Shown here: one piece after another, positions 37,950-47,199 of the stretch | How the letters are laid out: the number at the start of each line of letters is the position of its first letter | How positions within the stretch are numbered: position 1 is the stretch's first letter | From: Tachypleus tridentatus | Taxonomy: Eukaryota > Arthropoda > Merostomata > Xiphosura > Limulidae | Assembly: GCF_004210375.1 (NCBI RefSeq) | Contig: NC_134831.1 | Coordinates: forward strand, 868,001 to 932,000 | Length of the DNA: 64,000 nucleotides | Direction of reading: 5' to 3' | The notes under the pieces: model-generated | Told to the model about the DNA's origin: nothing | Databases searched by the model: none | What the model saw: the letters and a program-made list of their open reading frames with translations, nothing else | Program-made: the position numbers and the translations under genes

Positions 37950-38020
37950 AGCCGTCGAGGGCAATCTGCTGAGTCCACCAAGGGGAATCGAACCCCTGCC
38001 AATACATCTAATTGGTTAGC
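37950..38020 (-). repeat. SINE family 2 fragment
   Basis: Reverse reading: gcaaagccgtcgagggcaat, ctgctgagtccaccaagggg, aatcgaacccctg. Confidence 0.6.
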
Positions 38021-38129
38021 TTTGTTTTGAATTTCAAGCACTGTAGTTAAAGCGAGCGACAATAAATTTCGTCTGTATCGTACCGTAACTACAGGTAAGT
38101 AACAACTGTTATCTGTATTTCAGTTGTGT

Positions 38130-38400
38130 TAGGCCCGGCATGGCCAGATGGTTATGGCGCTCGACTCGTAATCTGAAGTTTGCGACTCAAATCCCTGTCA
38201 TATCAAACATAGTCGTTCTTTCAGCCGTGGGAGCGTTATTTGGCACGCTCAATCCCATTATTCCTTGGTAAAAAGAGTAGCCCAAGAGTTGGTGGCGGGT
38301 GGTGATGACTAAGTGCCTCCCTCTAGTCTTACACTACTAAATTAGGGACGGCTAGCACATATAGCCCTCGTGTAGCTTTATGCGAAATTCACAAAACAAA
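38130..38400 (+). repeat. SINE family 1 copy, near full length
   Basis: Head ggcccggcatggccagatgg, tRNA-like anticodon arm around CTCGTAA, body, and tail gcgaaattcacaaaacaaaa. The A-box-like ggccagatgg and a B-box-like stretch (ctcaaatccc) mark the Pol III promoter. Confidence 0.9.
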
Positions 38401-38740
38401 AGCATAAGTCTTTACTGTATATCTGTACCATGTTTATCGGCCAAAGTTCTGTATAATATTTTCCTTATGATTTGGGATATTAATTCAAAACGAGATTTTA
38501 CTTTTATTTATCAAATTATTGTACAAAGTTTTTCACTTCCTAATTTTTTAGTATCTGGTTTTAAGCTAGAAACATTGTTTCGTTCTTTAATAACCACATT
38601 TCCACGACGATCAGCAGTCCAACACGATTAACAATATGTTTAAATTATGTTATAATCGCAGTCATTATTTGGTTTAAACCTTCTTCATCTTCATAGATAG
38701 ATATTTTAACTAAATTCTGCCCCTAATTAAATGACCCACG

Positions 38741-38811
38741 ATAAAGCTGCGGATTTTAAACACTAAAAACAACTTTCGATACCTCTGGTGGACATAGCAT
38801 AGATAGCCTAT
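38741..38811 (+). repeat. SINE family 2, left half, split by the THAP/YqaJ element
   Basis: Reads cactaaaaac, tttcgatacctctggtgg and gcatagatagcctat. The right half resumes at 40385. Joining the flanks across the insertion recreates an ordinary family 2 tail. Confidence 0.75.
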
Positions 38812-38927
38812 AGAGGCTTTGCGTGTGACGTCACTCTTGACCTAGTTACTGCTGACCGCCATGATGGGTGGCAAGCTCGGCGTGTTTATATTCCAACACA
38901 AGGGTGATTCATAGTCAAAAGTGCGCG

Positions 38928-39878
38928 ATGGTACACTCGTGTTGTGCATTTAACTGTTAAAATCGACATGGACAGGTAGAAAATGTGTCATACTACAGAT
39001 GTCCCAAAGATCCCGACCGAAGAAGACGATGGATTGCAGCTGTCAATAGGAAAAACTGGACACCTCCAGAGCACACCAGACTTTGTAGTAAACATTTTGT
39101 GTCAGGTATGTATAATTCATCTATAGCCAGGCTGAATAAATTGAAACTTACACGCATGATATATGTATAGCAGAACACACTGCAGCACCAGTCAAAGAAA
39201 TGTTTTTGCACACTTTTCTTTTACTTTTAAATAACTGAATAGTAAATTTACTGAAGGAACAATATCATTCATGATGAATAGGTTATATAGCCATTTGTAC
39301 ATTAAGACAAAATGTTAATATCTCTTAAAGGACCAATTTAAGTGATTCATCAGAAAACCACAACTGGCACAAGATTAAAAAGTGTGCAAATAATTACTTT
39401 GTTGGCTGTACATTCAGTTGTTAAACAATGTTCAGCATATTCAGTTATATATATATATATTCAGTTAAAAGTGTACAGTGTATCTGTTATATACAGAAAT
39501 ATTATCTGATGATGCCTGTAGATCTATATCTTAACTAAATTATTGTACTCTGTTTCAGGGACGAAGAGTGATGATCCCCTATCACCTGACTATGTACCTT
39601 CCATATTTCATTTTACACGTTCTCCCCTGAAGAGAAGGAAAGCTGCTGAATTGTGTAAATATGAAAACAGGAAAGAAGTGACCAAAAGGAGAAAAGAACA
39701 ACAAAAGAGACATGAAGCTGCTGCTGGGCTGCTTGACCTTGCTTTCATAGAATCTGCTGGCACTGCTGCCACTGATAGCAGCTGTACTGATTCTGCTGAT
39801 GAACTTGAAGCTACATGTGATAATTTTGACTTATGTAATCACAATACACAACTGAGACATGTATGTAATATAAAATGA
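38928..39878 (+). pseudogene. THAP-domain transposase N-terminus (two exons, one nonsense codon)
   Basis: Exon 1 38928-39105 starts MVHSCCAFNC, has an in-frame TAA at codon 11, and continues NRHGQVENVSYYRCPKDPDR to RLCSKHFVSG. Exon 2 39559-39878 joins in phase (donor TCAG|GTATGT, acceptor tgtttcag) and reads TKSDDPLSPDYVPSIFHF. These are the zinc-binding Cys-x3-Cys ... Cys-x2-His and the AVPTIF-type box (YVPSIF) of a THAP DNA-binding domain, about 90 residues. A basic segment (RRKAAELCKY, VTKRRKEQQKRHE) and an acidic/Ser-Thr tail follow, then a stop. No DDE domain remains. The family usually uses the THAP domain to bind the element's ends. Confidence 0.82.
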
Positions 39879-40256
39879 TGTACAAACTTTTGCTGTAATG
39901 ATGACTTTATCCGACGTTGCCCTGGTTATCTGGACATTCTGTACAAATCCTGCCACAAAGTACTTGTACGCATCAAGGCTTTTGTAACCTTTTAGACTTT
40001 CATTTGTATAGGTGGAAGTCCTGTTTATCAAATATATATAAATGTCACCATATGTAATATTTGGCAGATCTACTCCGGCAACAGTCTGACTTTGAGCAAC
40101 GTTGTCTTGGCTGGATATTACTGGCGTAAATACACGTGGCGGGAGCATATACGGGTCTCCTACACCCAGTTCCTTCACGTTTTCCTCATACCTGGCCTTT
40201 TCAGCACCTGTCAGGTGTGCTACAAGTGATGAAAAGCCAGCGGCAGCTATTTGCAT
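39831..40256 (-). pseudogene. N-terminal part of a YqaJ/SWIM-type protein from the same element
   Basis: The ORF starts MQIAAAGFSSLVAHLTG and includes VDLPNITYGDIYIYLINRTS and then LKGYKSLDAYKYFVAGFV...DKVIITAKV. I recognise the pattern LPN(I/V)xYxDIYxYLI...LKxYKSLxAYxxFxxGxV from metazoan proteins that carry a SWIM zinc finger (CxCxnCxH) and a YqaJ exonuclease domain further on. Neither domain is present here. After ITAKV the match stops, close to the point where the THAP gene's tail overlaps. The start codon lies about 130 bases inside the right end. Confidence 0.7.
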
Positions 40257-40384
40257 GTGAATAGTACTGAATACAGCAGTTGTTAACTCGTTCAGTCATG
40301 CGGGACACTTGCCACCCAATATGGCGGTATGTTTACAAACCTCGTTGTGGTCACGTGACACTAATAGGTTCACGTAAAACCTCT

Positions 40385-40415
40385 ATTGTGTAGCTATGCG
40401 CTTAACCACAAACAA
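40385..40415 (+). repeat. SINE family 2, right half (tail)
   Basis: Reads attgtgtagctatgcgctta then accacaaacaaag, the standard family 2 tail. Confidence 0.75.
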
Positions 40416-40494
40416 AGAAGTAACTGAATCGCACTTTCTTTTTATTATTTATTGTCTTTACTTCTAAATTGGCCCCCTACTTGGACAGCAATAA

Positions 40495-40564
40495 GCCTAC
40501 GGAGTTACAACGATAAAACTAGGGGTTCGATTTCCCTCGTAGGACACAGCAGATAGTCCGATGT
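40495..40564 (+). repeat. SINE family 2, left half, split by a family 1 SINE
   Basis: Reads ctacggagttacaacgataa, aggggttcgatttccctcg and cagatagtccgatgt. It resumes at 40848 with a 12-base duplication (atagtccgatgt at 40553-40564 and 40848-40859), then ggctttgctataa. Confidence 0.85.
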
Positions 40565-40847
40565 TCTTTGTTTTTTGTTCTTTTGGAATTTCGCACAAAG
40601 CTACTCGAGGGCTATCTGTGCTAGCCGTCCCTAATTTAGCAGTGTAAGACTAGAGGGAAGGCAGCTAGTCATCACCACCCACCGCCAACTCTTGGGCTAC
40701 TCTTTTACCAACGAAAAGTGGGATTGACCGTCACATTATAACGCCCCCACGGCTGGGAGGGTGAGCATGTTTGGCGCGACGCGGGCGCGAACTCGCGACC
40801 CTCGGATTACGAATCGCACGCCTTACGCGCTAGGCCATGCCAGGCCT
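40565..40847 (-). repeat. SINE family 1 copy nested in family 2
   Basis: Full-length reverse copy from the T-rich end through ggaatttcgcacaaagctac to the head taggccatgccaggcc. Flanked by the perfect 12-base duplication described for the host SINE. Confidence 0.92.
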
Positions 40848-40885
40848 ATAGTCCGATGTGGCTTTGCTATAATAAAAACAAACAT
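40848..40885 (+). repeat. SINE family 2, right half
   Basis: Reads atagtccgatgtggctttgc then tataataaaaacaaac. Confidence 0.8.
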
Positions 40886-41937
40886 ACGCATAATTCTAGG
40901 TTGAAAGGAGAATTTCGCTCGAATATGTTTGTTTACTTTGAAAATAAGAATAGACAAGAAGTTAAAGACAGGAATGAATAAAATTACACAATAAGTTTAA
41001 TACAACAGGATGGAATAGATAATTCGTTGTTCCTGTAATGAAACTGTCCTTGTAATTTGAAATAGTTTCACACACTTATAGAGAAGAATTCATATAAAGG
41101 TTGAACTTATTCGATGATTAAAATCTCCAACTTTATATTCAAACGAGAGATCTATTAATGAAGTCTCATTATTTTTGTTAAAATAAACTTCATAATGGTT
41201 TATCTATTCTGTGTCTATTACAAGGATCGATCGTTTAAACTTAATGTTGTAAGCCCTCGCGCTTACGGCTTAGCCACCAGGGTTGTGGACAGATATATTA
41301 ATAAAATATTTGGAGAGTAGAAATAATGTATGAACCACATTTGTGAGCCACGTATTAAAATATATAATTTTATAATGTATTCTCCATTTTCATTCTTATT
41401 ATTCTTTTCTTGTTTTTTTTTAAATAACGTTAATCATGCATAACATACCGCGTCCAAGGACATTATGCTTGACTCAATATTTTCCGTTGTGCAACAGATT
41501 GACAAGAGAGGGCGCTAAACAGAGAATAAAAAGTAATTTAATATTTATGAATAATCATTCATTTGTTGACTCTGTTTCGTTAACTTTTATTATAAGTACA
41601 GATAACGAGAGCACATGTAATAAACTTAAAAGGTATATATGGGAGTGTCTAACAATGTGCTGTGGTTTTTTCGGTTAAATAGCTGTAACCTAAGTTGTTA
41701 TACCGATGTGAACAAACCTGTCACGAGTGTTATTTTTATATAATTTATTGCGTACGAACTCAATTTCAAGTTTTGTATACCAAAGTTGTAGCACCGCGCC
41801 TTTCTCAGCAGGGATACACTAATAGAAAAATTGATGAAAATAAATGTTTTTACAAAGTTGGTAAATAAACGCAGAGAAATTGATAAATATGAATGGAGGA
41901 TAGATTAAAAATAATATTATTACCGACGACAGAAAAT
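40886..41937. other. No gene recognised
   Basis: AT-rich sequence with a partial family 2 SINE around 41244-41288 (reverse: gcgcttacggcttagccacc). A CTCF-like 10-mer agagggcgct lies at 41507-41516. Confidence 0.4.
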
Positions 41938-42211
41938 GTTTGTTTGTTTGTTTTTTTAATTTCGCGCAAAGTTACTCGAGGGCTATCTGCGCTAGCCGTC
42001 CCGAATTGAGCAGTGTAAAACTAGGCAGCTAGTCATCACCACCCACCGCCAACTCTTGGGCTACTCTTTTACCAACGAATAGTGGAATTGACCGTCACAT
42101 TATAACGCCCCCACAGCTAAAAAGGCGAGCCTGTTTGGCGCGATGGGGATGCGAACCCGCGCCCCTCAGATTACGAGTCGCACGCCTTAACCCACCTGGC
42201 CATGCCGGGTG
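41938..42211 (-). repeat. SINE family 1 copy, full length
   Basis: Reverse copy: tail aatttcgcgcaaagttactc, body with a small internal gap, head ttacgagtcgcacgccttaa and ccatgccggg. Confidence 0.92.
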
Positions 42212-42609
42212 TGCGGAAAATGAAAACGTTGATCAAAGTGAGAAGAAGTGAGTAGAAGAAGAAACAGAAAAGACATGTGTATAGATAAGTTATATATTAA
42301 TAGATATTTATAAACATTTATTACTAAGACCTTACAAGCTATGAATATACAAGAGCACACAATTATAGCGCAGTAAAAAAGGAGCAATTCACACTAATTT
42401 TGTTATAATATATATTAGGCTGAAGATTTCAGATCGTATTAAGCAAGTATGCATACAATCAAGTCTTAACATCAGAGTTACAGAGAAACAGGTAGAACTT
42501 GAAAAATGTGTCAGTAAAGTCAGCCTTTAAACCCAAGACATGCAATAAAAAAAAAAAAAACCGCAGAAAAATGTAGAGGTTGTAAATCAGGTTGATGAGG
42601 AAACTGTAA

Positions 42610-42835
42610 CCACAGCAATTTAATATACAGTTTGACATGTAAACTTCGCGGTTCTGTATACGTCGGTAAAAGAGTCGGAACTATTAGGGAAAGAATAATT
42701 AATACCTTCAAGTTCTACACACATTAGAAACAGTAAAGCCAGTACCGTGGTTACGTTTTTTGACAAACACGGCATAATTGATGCTGATTGTCCTATAAAA
42801 GCAAGCATTCTTACTCACTGCCACAACGTTTAGCG
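42610..42835 (+). pseudogene. Possible Penelope-like endonuclease (GIY-YIG) fragment
   Basis: The plus strand encodes LTCKLRGSVYVGKRVGTIRE, like the VYVG-K...R core of GIY-YIG nucleases, and a little further on SKASTVVTFFDKHGIIDADC, like the downstream helix of such domains. The pieces are short and the frame is not continuous. Other retroelement sources are possible. Confidence 0.3.
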
Positions 42836-43045
42836 TTAGAAAATACAAAGAAGCCTTGTTAATATCAGGGTATAAGCGACAGTTAAACAAACAATTAACC
42901 TGGAACTTATTAATTTTTACTGCTTGTTTTTAAACACAATATCAGATGTAAGCTTTTGTTCAATTATTTTATATTTTATTCTTCATGTGGGTGAAGATAT
43001 TATAATACAAAAAGTATCGTGAAATGGGTAGTTTGTAATTAAAAC

Positions 43046-43146
43046 AAAAACCTACACTAGGTGTTAGTTGTGCTGTGCCCACCATGAGTATCGAAACCTG
43101 GTTTCTAGCGTTGTATGTACACAGACTAACCGCCGTGCCGGGGAAG
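43046..43146 (-). repeat. SINE family 2 copy
   Basis: Contains ctgtgcccaccatgagtatc, gaaacctggtttctagcgtt and gtacacagactaaccgccgt. Confidence 0.7.
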
Positions 43147-43478
43147 CTAGAATCTTGTGTGTGCTCATAAAGTGGAAGAGAGACATTTTCTGATAGTTTA
43201 TTGGCACGAAGTTCTTCACGTAGGTATCACATTCATACTAACAAAACAATCACCATTTTCACTCGAGAAATTTAAATAAATACATTACTGTAAGGAGAAA
43301 CTTTATTTTCCCGATCTAAATTTACAAACAAACAAAAACAGAAGTATTAGCTTATGTTGTTGTGCAGCCTATTCGACCCAAAAGAACGTCATAGGTACAA
43401 TAAAATAGATGTAATCCATCCATAAATTATGTGTACAGAAGCCAGAAGTTGAAACGTTTATTGCATAAAGTTACTTTA

Positions 43479-43558
43479 TGCCCCCAGGTGGCTCGGCAGT
43501 AGGACTGGGAGCTTATAACTTTTGAATCTGGAAACTGATTCCTGTAACAGACACAACC
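43479..43558 (+). repeat. SINE family 2 head fragment
   Basis: Forward reading: cccccaggtggctcggcagt then gcttataacttttgaatctg. Confidence 0.5.
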
Positions 43559-43607
43559 CATTCTTTATTATTAACCGAAGCCTCAAGAGAATTTACGTAT
43601 GAACTTT

Positions 43608-43793
43608 AACTGTGTGGACTGATGTTTAAGTCACTCGACTAACAACCTGCGAGTTCGAATCCTGTCGCCGAATATTCTCACCTTTTCATCTTTTGGAACA
43701 TTATCATATGGTATTGACTAACTACTTCCCTCTAGTGTATCATTTCTAAATTAGGGGCAGTTAGCTTGACGTCAAATTAAACAAACAAATCTG
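43608..43793 (+). repeat. SINE family 1 copy, diverged
   Basis: gcgagttcgaatcctgtcgc, cttccctctagtgtatcatt, aaattaggggcagttagc and aaattaaacaaacaaa appear in order. Confidence 0.7.
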
Positions 43794-44010
43794 ATTTTAC
43801 TTTATTGTAATTCAATCTAAATTGGAAATACTATAAAATAATCTGATATCTGTTTAAGAGACTTAGCTGTAAAAATGCTGCTTCCTGGCTTCAATAACAA
43901 GTTAACCCTGACTACGGACATGAACATATTAAAATAACTACTTGAAATCTAATTAACATAAAAATTAATGAATTATTAAATCTCGCTGGCTTTTGACCGT
44001 GCAACACTTT

Positions 44011-44133
44011 GGTTGTTTGAAGTTGAGCACAAAGCTGCACAATATGCTATATGTGATCTGCCCACCACAGGTATCGAAATTCGGTTGCTAGCAGTGTGTG
44101 TCCGCAGACATGCCGCTGTGCCACTGGGGGCTC
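44011..44133 (-). repeat. SINE family 2 copy
   Basis: Contains gttgagcacaaagctgcaca, gatctgcccaccacaggtat and gtgtccgcagacatgccgct. Confidence 0.8.
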
Positions 44134-46604
44134 CATACACCAGCTAATGATGTATGACAAACTAGAAATTCTAGAAAACACAAAGGCCTATTAAACGAAG
44201 ATTACCAGAAAAATAAGACTAAACAACTTCATTATGTTCACGTTATTTATAATATTCTTTATTATTGTACAATAGGATAACATGTTGTTGTAATGCATTT
44301 GTTGATTATTTGTAATTACGTGTTACAATTTGGCCAGCAGATGGCACTAGCTTATACAGTGTGTAGGTGTTTGAGGAGTTAATAAAGAGTAAACATTTCA
44401 TCACGCACCGAAGGTAGTCTTATTGTAAAGTACTTAATAAGTGAATAAAATATTTCCTTTTTTTTTCTGAGGAAAACAGAAGAGAGCTATCATTCACTTT
44501 TTCTTTTGTTTTAGGAGTAGTTTTAAAAGGTTTGATCATGGCCTAGTTTTAGCACAAATTTGGTCTCAGTCTATTGAATAAGAGCAGAATAATGTTGAAA
44601 AATTGTTTCGCAGCAGAGTGAACAGCAAGATGGTTATGGCAATTCATTTGGTCAAGGACTTCTCTCACCTTTTCCATTTGTCTAGTGAGTAGATTATTAA
44701 TAGTGAGGGTTGTCTCTCCTTAACCTGAGCATTCGTAGCTCCTTCCTACTCCCTCTGAATATACAGATTTTCCATTGGAACATAAATGGACAGTATACTT
44801 TGTCTGAGCTGTTTGATGTTATGGGATTACCTCAGAAGATCCCACATTTGTACTAAAGCTGAACATTAAATGTCTGCCGTTGTCCAGGTTTACTGTGTGT
44901 GTGAACTGTATAAACGTTTTTTCTTCTTTTGTGTTTTAAATAAAAGTTTTTAATACCCATATCAACCGTCTCTCCGATATATATTTACTTCTAGGATAAC
45001 CAGTTTGATGGTACCTTGTCTAACCATACCAGCCGTCTTTACAATATATATATTTACTTCTAAAGTAACTATTTTGGTGGTACCTTGGTTAAGCCAAAAT
45101 TATCTATCATTTAACTTGGTCTGCCATTCAGTAGGCATGGCACAGGATGATACTACTTTTACAACAGAATTTAAAGTCTAAGAGATCATGTTATCCTTCC
45201 ACACTTACAATTTTATTTATTTTCTAGTAAAAAAGACTCAACGCTGGTTTATGCAGTAACTTACCTATTCAGGAACGTTATTTCACAAAAGATTTGTGAG
45301 GTAAAAACAAACAAATTGACTTCGTGTGAGTTCCACAATTTAACTGGAAACCCTAAAGCAACAGTTTAATTCGCGTATATGGTTGGCCTGGCTTTACTAG
45401 ACATATGTTACAAAAACTACCACTGAAGGCCACTTTCAGTGCTTGAGGAAAGCGGAGTGTTCGCCCCATTCCTCCACCCCAAATGACATCCCTGTAACTG
45501 TAAATATAACCTTCGTACATAATAAAATAAAATTAAACAATGGCTGTTTCAAGAAGTGTAAATTACAGATACTTATATTTTATTACGCACTTTAAATAAG
45601 ATTAGAGCTATTGTGATATTTGACAGCAGAATTTCTATTTACAAAATTGTTTTTATCGCTAGTTTATGAATGAAATACCAAAAAAAAACAACCAGCAAAA
45701 TGGCATTTAATGGCAAAAAATAAGCAAAATGTTGCGTTAGTCCTGCAAGAGAATAGGCCTAACTGTTTTAAGCTTATACGTGAGTTTCAATCACAGTAAT
45801 TGATTTAAGCCAATAAAAATTCAAAGAGAGAAAACTTAAACTTACTTAAATAGCTCTATTTGAGTTTGAATAGCATTACACAATAACTGTCACGTGTGTG
45901 TTGTCTGTTTGTGATATACGGTTACATAAAAATTCAGATTAATTCAAAATGGAGTCTGTATCTGAAGCAAAACTTTAATTATCCGAAGTTGATCGCAGGG
46001 CAGCTTTGTTTAAAAACAACAGGTAAAAATCACAATAACCAAATTACACTAACAAAACATTCAACACTCCAGATATTGAAGCCTTGGTGCACTGATGCAT
46101 AGAACCATAAAGATCAGAGCCTGCCACATATGTCCATTTTAAGTCAAGCTATCAAAAGAGATGAGCATAGATAATTTGAAAGAGGATCAAGTACTCTTTG
46201 TAAGATACTTTATCCGGTCTACTAATACCCAACCCCTTGTGTGTCAGGAGATCCTCTGTGTGGAAAGACTTCCAGACTGCTGGATTTAATCAGCCTTTTA
46301 TAATATCTTGAATTTAAAGTATGAACTTGAGTGTTGAAAATATGCAGAAGAACGAATGGAAATTTATCATTAGGCACTACTCATTCTTTATTTGACGTGA
46401 TGTAGGAGGTGGCGCTACTCCTCGTTTACTGTGGAGTGAGAGGTGGCGCTACCTTGGTAATATAATGTAGATTTAATATACTGGTCAAGAGGGTTATTTC
46501 TTTAAACATTATATATGTATCAATTAGACTTAGTATGGTAAACATTATATGTAAAAACTACACATATATATATATATATAAGTAGAATCTTCAGGAGTGT
46601 GATG
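44134..46604. other. No gene recognised; short tandem duplication
   Basis: A unit of about 72 bases is duplicated at 44956-45100 (accgtcttt/ccgtctctc, gatatatatttacttcta, ggtaccttg). CTCF-like 10-mers lie at 44338-44347, 46407-46416 and 46441-46450. Open frames here are short and lack any family resemblance. Confidence 0.4.
44956..45100. repeat. Imperfect tandem duplication, unit about 72 bases
   Basis: Both units contain tatatttacttcta and gtggtacctt/gatggtacctt with a few changes. Confidence 0.7.
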
Positions 46605-46616
46605 CCATTTCCACCT

Positions 46617-46891
46617 AGCCCGGCATGGCCAAGCATGTTAAGGCGTGCGACTCGTAATCTGAGGGTCGCGGGTTCGCATCCCCGTCGCGCCAAACATGCT
46701 CGCCCTTTCAGCCGTGGGGGCGTTATAATGTTACGGTCAATCCCACTATTCGTTGATAAAAGAGTGGCCCGAGAATTGGCGGTGGGTGGTGATGACTAGC
46801 TGCCTTCCCTCTAGTTTTACACTGCTAAATTAGGGACGGCTAGCACAGATAGCCCTCGAGTAGCTTTGTGCGAAATTCAAAAACAAAAAAA
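46617..46891 (+). repeat. SINE family 1 copy with 12-bp target duplication
   Basis: Head agcccggcatggccaag, B-box gggttcgcatccccg, body and A-rich tail. CCATTTCCACCT flanks it at 46605-46616 and 46892-46903. Confidence 0.93.
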
Positions 46892-47199
46892 CCATTTCCA
46901 CCTCCCTCTCTCTCTCTCTCGTTATTTGGGTCAGGTACACTTGACCTTTTCCAACTTCCTTTTCCTTGTTAGTGTGGGCTGCTTAGTATGTTGATAATTA
47001 TTACATTAGGGCCAGAGTAATTCACATTTACTCGGGCCCCTTTCAGGGCAATGTCCATGTATATTGCACCATCAGTTCCTTCATTAATGTCTAGCTCATA
47101 GGTGGCCTGTTTTATTATAGCACTTAATTAGTGTTATTATATATGTATATTATATATATATATATATATTATTATTATGTTAAATAATTTTATCTTTAT

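Larger units (their letters stand above)
38812..40384. mobile_element. ISL2EU-like two-gene DNA transposon, internally deleted copy
   Basis: Ends are AGAGGCTTTGCGTG and, as reverse complement of the right end, AGAGGTTTTACGTG (12 of 14 identical). Inside each end lies a second matched block, CCGCCATGATGGGTGGCAAG on the left and CCGCCATATTGGGTGGCAAG on the right (18 of 20). AT is duplicated at 38810-38811 and 40385-40386. The flanks together make a SINE family 2 copy, which fixes the borders. Two convergent genes sit inside: a THAP-domain protein from the left end and the N-terminal part of a YqaJ/SWIM-type protein from the right end. Their tails overlap at 39831-39878. At 1,573 bases there is no room for a transposase core, SWIM finger or YqaJ nuclease, so the middle has been lost. 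The two-gene plan and 2-bp duplication agree with what I recall of ISL2EU. Confidence 0.8.

Noticed and set aside
44320-45110. Possible solo LTR of a retroelement fossil
   Set aside because: A TG-start, an AATAAA-like signal and a tandem duplication were noted, but I found no matching second end, target duplication or internal domain.
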